Positions 35,548-43,651 of a DNA stretch of 64,000 bases are shown here, piece after piece. A program made the position numbers and the translations under genes. How positions within the stretch are numbered: the stretch's first letter is position 1; every line of letters begins with the position of its first letter. The notes below the pieces were generated by a model. That model did not search any database. It was not told the origin of the DNA and saw only the letters and a list, made by a program, of their open reading frames with translations. The DNA lies in the NCBI GenBank assembly GCA_050741255.1, contig JBOIEQ010000001.1:1-64000 (forward strand). The letters are read 5' to 3'. The stretch is from CAZXNF01 sp050741255. GTDB lineage: Bacteria > Pseudomonadota > Gammaproteobacteria > Burkholderiales > SG8-41.

Positions 35548-35657
35548 TCCGTTCGTATTGAGCGCAGCGAAGCGAAGTCGAAATACAAGTGCTTTGCGAT
35601 CAATGATTTGCTGTGCTTCGACTTCGCGCCTACGGCGCTGCGCTCAGCACGAACGGA
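35548..35657. repeat. Inverted pair of interspersed palindromic repeats
   Basis: The left arm (35548-35585) begins TCCGTTCGTATTGAGC and runs through GCGAAGTCGAAATAC. The right arm (35613-35657) is its complement and ends GCGCTCAGCACGAACGGA. The CCGTTCGTGCTGAGC-GTCGAAGCAC form is a widespread REP-like sequence of proteobacteria. It sits between two convergent genes, where such pairs act as transcription stops or mRNA stabilisers. Confidence 0.8.
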
Positions 35658-35673
35658 TAAATTCAACGCACAT

Positions 35674-37026
35674 TTAGACCTTGAGGGCATCAAGCACGCG
35701 GTAGTACCCGGCCACCGTTTTCATCGCCGGCACGCGCAGGGTGTGAAAGGGGATCGGTCCGAACGGGTTGGCGTTCATCGGCCCCGCGTCGACCACCTCC
35801 CCCCTGGCCAGCTTCGCCAGCAACTTGCCCAGCAGGTTGGTCAGCGCCACGCCGCGCCCGCCGTAGCCCATGGCGTAGGCGACGCGCGGGCTCACGCGGC
35901 CCAGGTGCGGGAAATCATCGAGCGTCACCGCCACCTTGCCGGACCAGCGGTGATCGATGGGCGTGCCGGCCAGCGCCGGAAAAGTCTCGCGCATTTTCTG
36001 CTCGAGACCCGCATACACCTCCGGCGATTCGCGCCCGGTCAGCGACCCGCGGCCGCCGTAGAGCAGCCGTCCGCCCGGCACGCGGCGGAAATAGTTGAGC
36101 AGGTGGCGCGTGTCGGACACCAGATGGCCCTGCGGCAGCAATGTGCGCCACGCTGACTCGGGCAGCGGCGCCGTTGTGACCACGGAAGTCGAGACCGGCA
36201 CCACGCGCCGCCCGAGATCGGTGCCGAAGCCGTGCAGCGCGGTGTAGGCGTTGGTTCCGATCAATACCTGCTTCGCGCGGACGTTGCCGCCCGCCGTGTC
36301 CAGCGTCACGCTGCTGCTGTCTTCGGTCAGCGCCCGCACCGGCGTCGCGGCATACAGCGGCACGCCCTTGCGCCGCAGGCCAACGGCCAGGCCGCGCGCG
36401 TAATCGAGTGGATGGATGCCGGCGGCGCGCGGATCGAGGTAACCGCCGAGGTAATCCGCGGTGCCGCACAAGGCGGCCGTGTCCGCGGCGTCGAGCAGGC
36501 GCGGCGTGCGATCGCCTGCGACAGCGGCCAGCCACTGCGCATCGGCTGCCAGCATGTTCAGTGCCTTCCGGCCGTTGGCAGCCGTCAGGTGGCCGTAGCG
36601 CTTGAAGCCGCAGGCAATGCCGAGTTCGGCGACCGTCGCCTCCAGCGTGTCCACGGCTTCCAGCAACAACCCGTGCAGACGCAAGGCGGTGTCCTGGCCG
36701 TAGCGCGTACCCAGCGCAGCCCAGGGCTTCTTGTAGCGCAGCACCGCCATGCCGCCGTTGCGCCCGCTCGCGCCCCAGCCAATGTCGTTCGCTTCCAGCA
36801 CGACGCAGGCCACGCCCGCGAGGGACAGGTGGTGGGCGGCGGCAAGTCCGGTGAAACCGCCGCCGATGATCGCAACCTCGGTCTGTACGTCGCTGGCGAG
36901 GCGGGGCAGTTCCAGCGGTGGTTGTTCCGCCGTGGTCAGCCAGACCGAATGCGGATGGGCTTGAGGGGCGTAAGTGTTCGCAGCGTTCGCGGAACCGGCC
37001 GCGCCTGCGACGGGCTCACGCCACAT
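35674..37026 (-). CDS. FAD-dependent amino-acid/amine oxidase (DAO fold), paralogue of 16638-17942
   Basis: 450 residues. The FAD motif IIGGGFTGLAAAHHLSLAG and DIGWGASGRNGGMA place it in the PuuB/OrdL branch. HRWSGKVAVTLDDFPHLG and VDAGPMNANPFGPIPFHTLR near the C-terminus match the oxidase at 16638-17942 segment by segment. ATG 37026 overlaps the hyuB stop by 11 nt, so it is the third gene of hyuA-hyuB-oxidase. It probably oxidises the amino acid or amine made by the hydantoinase pair. An upstream extension to 37128 lies inside hyuB. Confidence 0.87.
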   Translation of the reverse strand: MWREPVAGAAGSANAANTYAPQAHPHSVWLTTAEQPPLELPRLASDVQTEVAIIGGGFTGLAAAHHLSLAGVACVVLEANDIGWGASGRNGGMAVLRYKKPWAALGTRYGQDTALRLHGLLLEAVDTLEATVAELGIACGFKRYGHLTAANGRKALNMLAADAQWLAAVAGDRTPRLLDAADTAALCGTADYLGGYLDPRAAGIHPLDYARGLAVGLRRKGVPLYAATPVRALTEDSSSVTLDTAGGNVRAKQVLIGTNAYTALHGFGTDLGRRVVPVSTSVVTTAPLPESAWRTLLPQGHLVSDTRHLLNYFRRVPGGRLLYGGRGSLTGRESPEVYAGLEQKMRETFPALAGTPIDHRWSGKVAVTLDDFPHLGRVSPRVAYAMGYGGRGVALTNLLGKLLAKLARGEVVDAGPMNANPFGPIPFHTLRVPAMKTVAGYYRVLDALKV

Positions 37027-38698
37027 CGTGACCGTATGCCTCGCGTGCCGCGCCGGCGCTGACTTTGCCGTCCGCCACGTCGTCCGCAACTCGCGTGCGG
37101 CGGCGCGGATCGCCATAACCACCGCCACCGGGCGTCTCCACGATCACGCGGTCGCCCTTGTTCAGCACCGTCAGCGCTTTCGACGGAATGATCTCTTCGC
37201 GGCCGTCGAAGCGACGGATCACCGATCGCGCGGATGCGCCCGGTTGGCCGCCGCCGAGCCCCTGCGCGGCGCTGAAATGACGCTCGCCACGGTGCGTGAA
37301 GGTCACGCCGTCGGCGAGGATTTCGTACTCGCGCACCACGCCCAGCCCGCCGCGGAACTCGCCCGCGCCGCCGGAATCCTTGCGCAATGCCACCCGGTGC
37401 AGCCGGATCGGCGCTTCCATCTCCAGCGCTTCCGCCGGCAGGTTCATGCAGTTGCTCGCATCCGTGTCGACCACGTCCACGCCATCGTGCCCCGCCGCGG
37501 CACCACTGCCGCCGGCGATCAGTTCGCCGCAGATGTAGCGCTCACCGTTCGCGCGGAACCCGCCGAAGGCCACGATCAGCAGCGTCCCCGCCGCCGGCGC
37601 CGCCACCCGGTCCGGCAGCACTTGCGCCAGCGCGCTCACCATCGAGGTGGCCACGCGCTTGATGGTCGAGGTACGGGCGTTGACGGGCGCCGGCTCGATG
37701 GGGTTCACCAGCGATCCCGTGGGCAGATTCAGCGAGACCGGACGGAAGCAGCCCCCGTTGGTGGGAATCGTCGGGTCCGTCAGCACGCGCACGGCGTAAT
37801 AGGCCGCTGCACGCGAGCCCGACGGCACGCAGTTCATCGGGCCCTTCACCTGCTTCGACGTACCCGTCAGGTCGAAGGCAATCGTGCCGTCCCGGATGGT
37901 GACGGCGACTTCGATGCGCAGCGGGGTGTCGAGGTCGATGCCGTCGTTGTCCATCACGTCGACGTAACGGTACGTGCCGGCAGGGATTTTCCGCAACGCC
38001 TCGCGCGTCATGATTTCCGAGCGGTCGAGCAGTTCTTCAAATACCGCGGTCAGCAGTTCGCCACCGTAGCTGTCGGCCAGCGCCTGCAGCCGGCGCGCGC
38101 CGACGTTGCAGGCGGCAAGCTGCGCATTGAGGTCGCCCAGCAGCGTGTCCGGCAGGCGCGAGTTCTGGCGCAGGATCGCGACCATCGTTTCGTTGTATTC
38201 GCCCGCCTCGCGGAACTTCAACGGCGGGATGCGCAAGCCTTCCTGGAAGATCTCGGTCGAATTCGGCGGCAGCGAGCCGGGCGAATAGCCGCCGACGTCG
38301 CCGTGGTGCGTCATCGTCGCCGACATCGCGATGATGCGGCCGCGGTGGAAGATCGGCGTCATGATCGCGATGTCCGGCAGGTGCGTGCCGCCGCAATACG
38401 GGTCGTTGAGGATGAACGCGTCGCCCTCCTGCATTGTGTCCAGCGGGTACTTGCGCACCATCGCCTCGATGGTCGGAATCAGCGTCGCCAGGTGCACGGG
38501 AATCGCGCAGGCCTGGGCCAGGGTTTCGCCCTTGGCGGTAAAGAGGCTCGCGGACGTGTCCAACCCTTCCTTGACGATGGGCGAAAACGAGCTCTTCAGC
38601 AGCGTCAGCTCCATCTCGTTGGCGATGCCTTCCAGCTTGTTGCGGATGACCTCCGCGGTGATCGGGTCGACCACCTCATTGCGTGCCGCGCGGTTCAT
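37016..38698 (-). CDS. hyuB: Hydantoinase/oxoprolinase subunit B
   Basis: 560 residues, the usual HyuB length. VDPITAEVIRNKLEGIANEM opens the domain; DAFILNDPYCGGTHLPD, PPNSTEIFQEGLRIPP and GGAGEFRGGLGVVREYE are conserved segments, and it closes with ETPGGGGYGDP. Together with HyuA it hydrolyses cyclic amides (N-methylhydantoin, 5-oxoproline or related) using ATP. The start overlaps the hyuA stop (ATGA). The long frame extending upstream to 39205 is hyuA read in another frame. Confidence 0.92.
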   Translation of the reverse strand: MNRAARNEVVDPITAEVIRNKLEGIANEMELTLLKSSFSPIVKEGLDTSASLFTAKGETLAQACAIPVHLATLIPTIEAMVRKYPLDTMQEGDAFILNDPYCGGTHLPDIAIMTPIFHRGRIIAMSATMTHHGDVGGYSPGSLPPNSTEIFQEGLRIPPLKFREAGEYNETMVAILRQNSRLPDTLLGDLNAQLAACNVGARRLQALADSYGGELLTAVFEELLDRSEIMTREALRKIPAGTYRYVDVMDNDGIDLDTPLRIEVAVTIRDGTIAFDLTGTSKQVKGPMNCVPSGSRAAAYYAVRVLTDPTIPTNGGCFRPVSLNLPTGSLVNPIEPAPVNARTSTIKRVATSMVSALAQVLPDRVAAPAAGTLLIVAFGGFRANGERYICGELIAGGSGAAAGHDGVDVVDTDASNCMNLPAEALEMEAPIRLHRVALRKDSGGAGEFRGGLGVVREYEILADGVTFTHRGERHFSAAQGLGGGQPGASARSVIRRFDGREEIIPSKALTVLNKGDRVIVETPGGGGYGDPRRRTRVADDVADGKVSAGAAREAYGHDVA

Positions 38699-40800
38699 GC
38701 CGGCTCCTTCTTGTCGAACGTCAGCATCAGCGTCCCGGCGGCATCCACGTCGCCCCGCCAGCCGGGTTCGACGACCGTGGTGGTGTCGGCCTGCTCGACG
38801 ATCGCCGGGCCGTGGAAGCGCGTGCCGGGCTGCAGGCGGTTGCGCTCGTAGACCGTCGCCAGCACGAATTCCGGCGACTGTTCGGTCAGGATGCGGCGAT
38901 GTCCCTTGACCGGATCGCCCGGCGCCGGCACGTAGCGATCGTGCGCGCCCGCCGCGGACGGATCGGCGGCGGCCTGGTGCACCGTCCGCAGGTTCACGAA
39001 CTTGACGGCGCCTTCGACGCTGTGTCCGTAGACCCGGTTGTGCGCGGCGTAGAAATCGCGCCGCAGTTGCGCGATGACATCGGCCGCCGTCAGCGCCACC
39101 GGCACTTCCAGGTGATAGGACTGGCCGACGTAGCAGACATCGGCCAGGTACTGGACGTCGACGGTGCCGGGTGCGACGCCCTCGATCTGCATCAGCTCGC
39201 GGCACTGCGCGTCGAGCTTCGCGTAATCGCGTACCAGGTCCTCGCGGGTCACGACATCGAGGGTGGCATGCAGCGCGGTGGCCGCTTCGTGCTCGACCGG
39301 CGCGGCCAGCAGCCCCGCCGCCGACAGGACGCCGGGATGCAAGGGCACGATGATCTGGCGCATGCCCAGCTCGCGAGCGAGCGCGCAGGCGTGCACCGGC
39401 CCGCCGCCGCCCAGCGGCACCAGTGCAAACTGGCGCGGATCAACCCCGCGCTTCACCGACACGAAGCGGATGCCCTCCGCCATGTTGGCGTTGACGACGC
39501 GGTGAATGCCCAGCGCGGCCTGCGCGACGGGCATGCCCAGCGGCCCGGCGATCACGCGTTCAACGGCCTCGTGCGCCAGCGCGGGCTGCAGCTTGAGCGA
39601 ACCGGCCGCAAAGTACTCGGGGTCAAGATAGCCCAGCACGATCGACGCATCGGTCACCGTGGGTTCGCGCCCGCCCCGGCCGTAGCAGGCAGGCCCCGGC
39701 TCCGAGCCCGCCGATGCGGGCCCCACGCGCAACGACTTCGCGCCGTCGAGCCACGCGAGGCTGCCGCCGCCCGCGCCGATGGCGTTCACATCCACCATGG
39801 GCACGCGCACGGCGTAGCCGTCGAGGTTGCCTTCGTCGGCGATCAGCGGCTTGCCCGCCGAGACGAGCGCGATGTCCGCGCTGGTGCCGCCGATGTCGAT
39901 GGTGATGAGATCGTGCGCATCAGCCAGCGCGCCGGCCATGCGTCCGCCGATGACGCCGGCGGCGGGGCCGGACAGGAACAAGCGTACCGGGCGCCGCCGC
40001 GCGATGCGCGAGGAGGCCACACCGCCGCGGGACTGCATGATCTGCAGGGCGGAGCCGACCTTCTGCGCGGCGAGATCGCCCTCCATGTTCTCGAGATAGC
40101 GGTCGATCACGGGTTTCACGTAGGCGTCGAAGGCGGTGATGCAGGTGCGTTCGTACTCGCGAAAGGCAGGATCGACCTCGGACGACAGCGACACCATCAG
40201 CGCGGGGTGCCGCTCGCGGATGATCTCCGCCACGCGCCGCTCGTGCGCCGGGTTCAGGTAGGAAAACAGGAACGACACCGCGATCGCCTTGATGTCCTGC
40301 GCGGCCAGTTCGTCGACCGCGCGGGCCACCGCGGCTTCGTCCAGCGGCGTCAACACCTCGCCGGCGGCCGATACGCGCTCCGGCACTTCGCGGCGCAGGC
40401 GGCCCGGAGCGAGAAACACCGGTGTTTCCGGTGCGAGGATGGCCCGATAGACCGCGTGCCGGTTCTGGCGGCCGATCTCGAGCAGATCCCTGAAGCCTTC
40501 CGTCGTGATCAGGCCGATGCGCGCGCCCTTGCGTTCGAGTACCGCGTTGGTCGCCACGGTGGTGCCGTGCACGAAACGCTGGATGTGCTCCGGGGCCACG
40601 CCCCAGTGTTCCGCCATGTGCCGCACGGCATGCAGCACGCCCGCGCTCGGATTGGCGCGTGTCGTCGGAATCTTGACCAGTTTCAGTTCGCCACTGCTGT
40701 TGCGGCAGACGACGTCGGTAAACGTGCCGCCGATGTCGACGCCGACTGAGAAACGGGCGGCGGCGGCATCGAAGCGGGCGGAAGCAGGCGTGGCGCTCAT
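38695..40800 (-). CDS. hyuA: Hydantoinase/oxoprolinase subunit A
   Basis: 701 residues. The actin-like ATPase fold shows VGVDIGGTFTDVVCR, FVHGTTVATNAVLERKGARI, ITIDIGGTSADIALVS and NAIGAGGGSLAWLD. Expected partner is HyuB in a heteromer. It heads the operon hyuA-hyuB-oxidase, and the long 325-nt divergent region upstream separates it from a Gfo/Idh/MocA gene. The same domain arrangement is fused in one polypeptide at 11093-14869. Confidence 0.92.
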   Translation of the reverse strand: MSATPASARFDAAAARFSVGVDIGGTFTDVVCRNSSGELKLVKIPTTRANPSAGVLHAVRHMAEHWGVAPEHIQRFVHGTTVATNAVLERKGARIGLITTEGFRDLLEIGRQNRHAVYRAILAPETPVFLAPGRLRREVPERVSAAGEVLTPLDEAAVARAVDELAAQDIKAIAVSFLFSYLNPAHERRVAEIIRERHPALMVSLSSEVDPAFREYERTCITAFDAYVKPVIDRYLENMEGDLAAQKVGSALQIMQSRGGVASSRIARRRPVRLFLSGPAAGVIGGRMAGALADAHDLITIDIGGTSADIALVSAGKPLIADEGNLDGYAVRVPMVDVNAIGAGGGSLAWLDGAKSLRVGPASAGSEPGPACYGRGGREPTVTDASIVLGYLDPEYFAAGSLKLQPALAHEAVERVIAGPLGMPVAQAALGIHRVVNANMAEGIRFVSVKRGVDPRQFALVPLGGGGPVHACALARELGMRQIIVPLHPGVLSAAGLLAAPVEHEAATALHATLDVVTREDLVRDYAKLDAQCRELMQIEGVAPGTVDVQYLADVCYVGQSYHLEVPVALTAADVIAQLRRDFYAAHNRVYGHSVEGAVKFVNLRTVHQAAADPSAAGAHDRYVPAPGDPVKGHRRILTEQSPEFVLATVYERNRLQPGTRFHGPAIVEQADTTTVVEPGWRGDVDAAGTLMLTFDKKEPA

Positions 40801-41125
40801 GAAAACTCTGCGATTTGTGAAAGGTTGGCACTATAGGCAATCGGGCCGCCGGAAACAACGCACCGCGCGGTTCGGGTCCGGCGCGCCCCGCGCTGGCGCA
40901 TCGCCGCCCGCGCACGCTCGCAAGCGGTGCGCGGGTTTGTAGGAGAAAAAAACCGCGCTGACCGGCGCACGGCGCCGGCCACCGCACTAAAATCGGGACT
41001 CGCTGAAATCATGCGCCGGTGATCGCGGCTAAAATCCCGGCAGGGTGCGCGTTCGCTGGTTTACCGCGCGCCTGGCCGCACCCGCGCCCCTTCACCACCA
41101 TTTTCCTCCGGATAACCCATTCGCA
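40801..41125. other. Intergenic region between hyuA and the Gfo/Idh/MocA gene
   Basis: 325 nt with no supported gene. Two short AT-rich patches (CTAAAATC near 40986 and 41029) could be -10 elements for the plus strand. GCGCCGGCC is repeated around 40970 without a clear terminator. No operator was recognised. Confidence 0.5.
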
Positions 41126-42259
41126 ATGATCAACGCCGCCATCGTCGGACTCGGCCGCTGGGGCCAGAACCTCGTCAACAGCATCCAGGGCAAAAGCGAC
41201 AAGATCCGCGTCGTGCTGGGCGTCGCCCGCACGCCCGCCAAGACCGAAGCCTACGCCCGAGACAAGGGTTTCCCTCTCGTGGACAGCCTGGAAAAGGCGC
41301 TGGCCGACCCGAACGTGCAGGCCGTCATCCTGGCCACCCCGCACAGCACGCACGCCGCACAGATCGTCGCCGCGGCGAAGGCCGGCAAACATGTGTTCAC
41401 GGAAAAACCTTTCACCCTGACCGCGGCGTCCGCTACGGAAGCCGTGGCGGCATGCAAGAAAGCCGGCGTAACGCTCGCTGTCGGCTTCAACTGGCGCTTC
41501 CAGCCCGCGCTGCAGGCGATGAAACGCATGCTCGATGACGGCACGCTCGGCACGCTGCTGCACGTGGAAGGCAACTTCAACGGACCGAGCGTCTACCGCG
41601 TGCCCAAGGACCACTGGCGGCAGAAACGGGATGAAGGCCCCGCAGGCGGCATGACCGGCCGCGGCGTGCACGTGGTCGACGCCTTCCAGTATCTCGCCGG
41701 GCCGGTCGCCACGGTGCACGCGCAGAGTTTTCGCCGCGCGCTGGATTACGGCACGGACGACACGACCTCGATGCTGCTGCGCTTCGAGAGCGGCGCCACC
41801 GGCTACCTCAGCACGGTGATCGCCACCGCCGAAACCTGGCGCATGCAGATCCTCGGCACCAAGGGCTGGGCCGCCGTCGGCGATGTCGAACACCTGACGA
41901 CCTGGCAACTGCAGGTATGCACCTACGACCCGGCGCATCCCTACGTGCACGTGAAACCGCAGACGGTGACCTTCCCGGACACCAGCACCGAGCGCGCGGA
42001 ACTGGAGCACTTCGCCGACGCCGTCGCGGCGCGCAAGCCGCTCGCGGTGCCTGGCGGCGACGAAATCCACGGCGTGGCGATCCTCGAGGCCGTTCTGGCG
42101 TCGGCGAAGGCTGGCGCCACGGTGAAAGTCGGCGCAGGCGCACCCGCACGAACCAACACCGCGCACACTACCCGCCTTGCGGGCAGCGTGCGCGCAGCCG
42201 CGCCGAAACGGAAGATGCCTGCCAAAAAGACCGCCAAACGCCCCGTCAGTAAAAAGTAA
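41126..42259 (+). CDS. Gfo/Idh/MocA-family oxidoreductase with a basic C-terminal tail
   Basis: 377 residues. The Rossmann motif is VGLGRWGQNLV; the family EKP motif is in HVFTEKPFTLTAASA, and the second domain follows. It oxidises or reduces a sugar, inositol-like or imine substrate with NAD(P). The last 40 residues (RLAGSVRAAAPKRKMPAKKT onward) are Lys/Ala/Pro-rich like histone H1 tails, which is unusual for this family. The Bug gene starts 12 nt downstream. The ATG at 41126 begins exactly at the first strand. Confidence 0.87.
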   Translation: MINAAIVGLGRWGQNLVNSIQGKSDKIRVVLGVARTPAKTEAYARDKGFPLVDSLEKALADPNVQAVILATPHSTHAAQIVAAAKAGKHVFTEKPFTLTAASATEAVAACKKAGVTLAVGFNWRFQPALQAMKRMLDDGTLGTLLHVEGNFNGPSVYRVPKDHWRQKRDEGPAGGMTGRGVHVVDAFQYLAGPVATVHAQSFRRALDYGTDDTTSMLLRFESGATGYLSTVIATAETWRMQILGTKGWAAVGDVEHLTTWQLQVCTYDPAHPYVHVKPQTVTFPDTSTERAELEHFADAVAARKPLAVPGGDEIHGVAILEAVLASAKAGATVKVGAGAPARTNTAHTTRLAGSVRAAAPKRKMPAKKTAKRPVSKK

Positions 42260-42271
42260 CCGGGAGACCCC

Positions 42272-43237
42272 ATGTCCCTGCTTCGACTCGCCACCGCCGT
42301 TCTCGCCTGCGCCGCCAGCACGACCGCCGCGGCCCAAAGCTACCCCGCCAAACCGGTCCGCATGATCGTCCCCTTCCCCGCGGGCGGCGCCACCGACATC
42401 ATCGGCCGCATCGCGGCGCAGAAACTCGCCGAGGCGATGGGCCAGCAATTCGTGGTGGACAACCGGGGCGGCGCCGGCGGAACCATCGGCACCGAGATCG
42501 CGGCCAGGGCGGTGCCTGACGGCTACGTCCTCATCACCGGCACCAGCAGCACGCACTCGATTGCGCCGGGCCTGTATCCCAAGCTCCCGTACGACCCGGT
42601 GAAGGACTTCGCGCCCATTTCGCTGTTGTGCACGGCGACCATCCTGCTCGCGGCGCATCCGTCGGTACCCGCGAAGAACGTCCGGGAACTGATCGCGTTG
42701 GCCAAGGCGCGCCCGGACCAGCTCTCCTTCGCCTCCACCGGCAACGGCGGCATTTCGCATCTCGTGGGCGAACAGTTCAAATCCATGACCGGCGTGCAGC
42801 TCGTGCACGTGCCCTACAAGGGCGACGCGCCCGCGCTGATCGACCTCGCCGCCGGGCAGGTGTCGATCATGTTCGGCACCGCGGTCGCCTTCATCCCCTA
42901 CGTGAAGTCCGGCAAGCTGAAGGCGCTGGCGGTAACCAATCCCGAGCGCTCCCCCATCGTGCCGGACGTGCCCACCGTCAGCGAATCCGGTCTGAAGGGC
43001 TTCGAGGCGGTGCAGTGGTTCGGCCTCTTCGCGCCGGCCGGTACGCCGAAGGACATCGTCACGCGCCTGCATGCCGAGACGGTGAAATTCCTGCGTCAGC
43101 CGGACGTGCGTGAAAAGATGACCGGGCTCGGCACCGATATTGTCGGCAACACTCCGGAGGCCTTCGCGGCATTCCAGAAGGCGGAGATCGCCAAGTGGGC
43201 GAAAATCATCCAGCAATCGGGCGCACGGATCGAATAA
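42272..43237 (+). CDS. Bug/TctC-family substrate-binding protein
   Basis: 321 residues. The signal peptide ends at TAAAQ; SYPAKPVRMIVPFPAGGATD, DNRGGAGGTIGTEIAARAVPDGYVL and VPYKGDAPALIDLAAGQV are the standard motifs. CGGGAGACC precedes the ATG. It is 12 nt after the oxidoreductase, so the two probably handle the same compound. Confidence 0.9.
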   Translation: MSLLRLATAVLACAASTTAAAQSYPAKPVRMIVPFPAGGATDIIGRIAAQKLAEAMGQQFVVDNRGGAGGTIGTEIAARAVPDGYVLITGTSSTHSIAPGLYPKLPYDPVKDFAPISLLCTATILLAAHPSVPAKNVRELIALAKARPDQLSFASTGNGGISHLVGEQFKSMTGVQLVHVPYKGDAPALIDLAAGQVSIMFGTAVAFIPYVKSGKLKALAVTNPERSPIVPDVPTVSESGLKGFEAVQWFGLFAPAGTPKDIVTRLHAETVKFLRQPDVREKMTGLGTDIVGNTPEAFAAFQKAEIAKWAKIIQQSGARIE

Positions 43238-43238
43238 A

Positions 43239-43259
43239 GAACACTGAACACGGAACACG
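43239..43259 (+). repeat. Heptamer tandem repeat (GAACACN)
   Basis: Three units GAACACT, GAACACG, GAACACG stand between the Bug stop and the Hfq-like gene; a fourth, degenerate unit (CAACATG) contains the start codon of that gene. The period of seven matches the heptamer elements elsewhere in the window. No inverted partner was found. Confidence 0.65.
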
Positions 43260-43263
43260 CAAC

Positions 43264-43614
43264 ATGAACGCGGAAAAAGCATCACCCCGCCCCAAGCCCG
43301 CTGCGTCGAAACGCGCACGCGCAACCCCGCAACCGACCGAGAGCCGTTTTCTCGCGCAGTGGCAAAACGAGAAAAAGACGGTGGAGATCTACCTGATCAA
43401 CGGCGTCCGGATCGAGGGACGGATCGTGTCCTTCGACCCGCAGGTCGTGCTGGTCGAGAGCGGGACCACCGACAAGGTCTACAAGACCGCCATCTCGACC
43501 ATCCAGGAAGCAAAAAAACGCACTGCCCCCCGTGTCGCCAAGCCGGCGGCAGGCGCGCCTGCGCGCACACCGACCGTTGTCGTCAAGCGGGTCCGGCGCG
43601 CCCCGCCGCGGTAA
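43264..43614 (+). CDS. Hfq-like RNA-binding protein with basic tails
   Basis: 116 residues. Residues 27-82 follow the Hfq Sm fold: FLAQWQNEKKTVEIYLINGV (Sm1) and VYKTAISTI, the counterpart of the Sm2 YKHAIST motif. The usual His is Thr, and the Q of the normal N-terminal helix is not conserved. Basic Pro/Ala/Arg-rich tails flank the core (26 residues before, 34 after). Hfq forms hexamers that bring small RNAs to mRNAs; the changed Sm2 residue is at the proximal U-binding pore, so RNA preference may differ. It is probably a paralogue of the housekeeping hfq. A heptamer repeat overlaps the start region. Confidence 0.8.
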   Translation: MNAEKASPRPKPAASKRARATPQPTESRFLAQWQNEKKTVEIYLINGVRIEGRIVSFDPQVVLVESGTTDKVYKTAISTIQEAKKRTAPRVAKPAAGAPARTPTVVVKRVRRAPPR

Positions 43615-43651
43615 CGTCCCTGCCTGCCGGACATTCCGTCCCGGCCATCCC

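Noticed and set aside
37016..39205. 729-codon form of HyuB
   Set aside because: The part upstream of 38698 overlaps hyuA out of frame; the conserved HyuB start is at 38698 with a 4-nt overlap.
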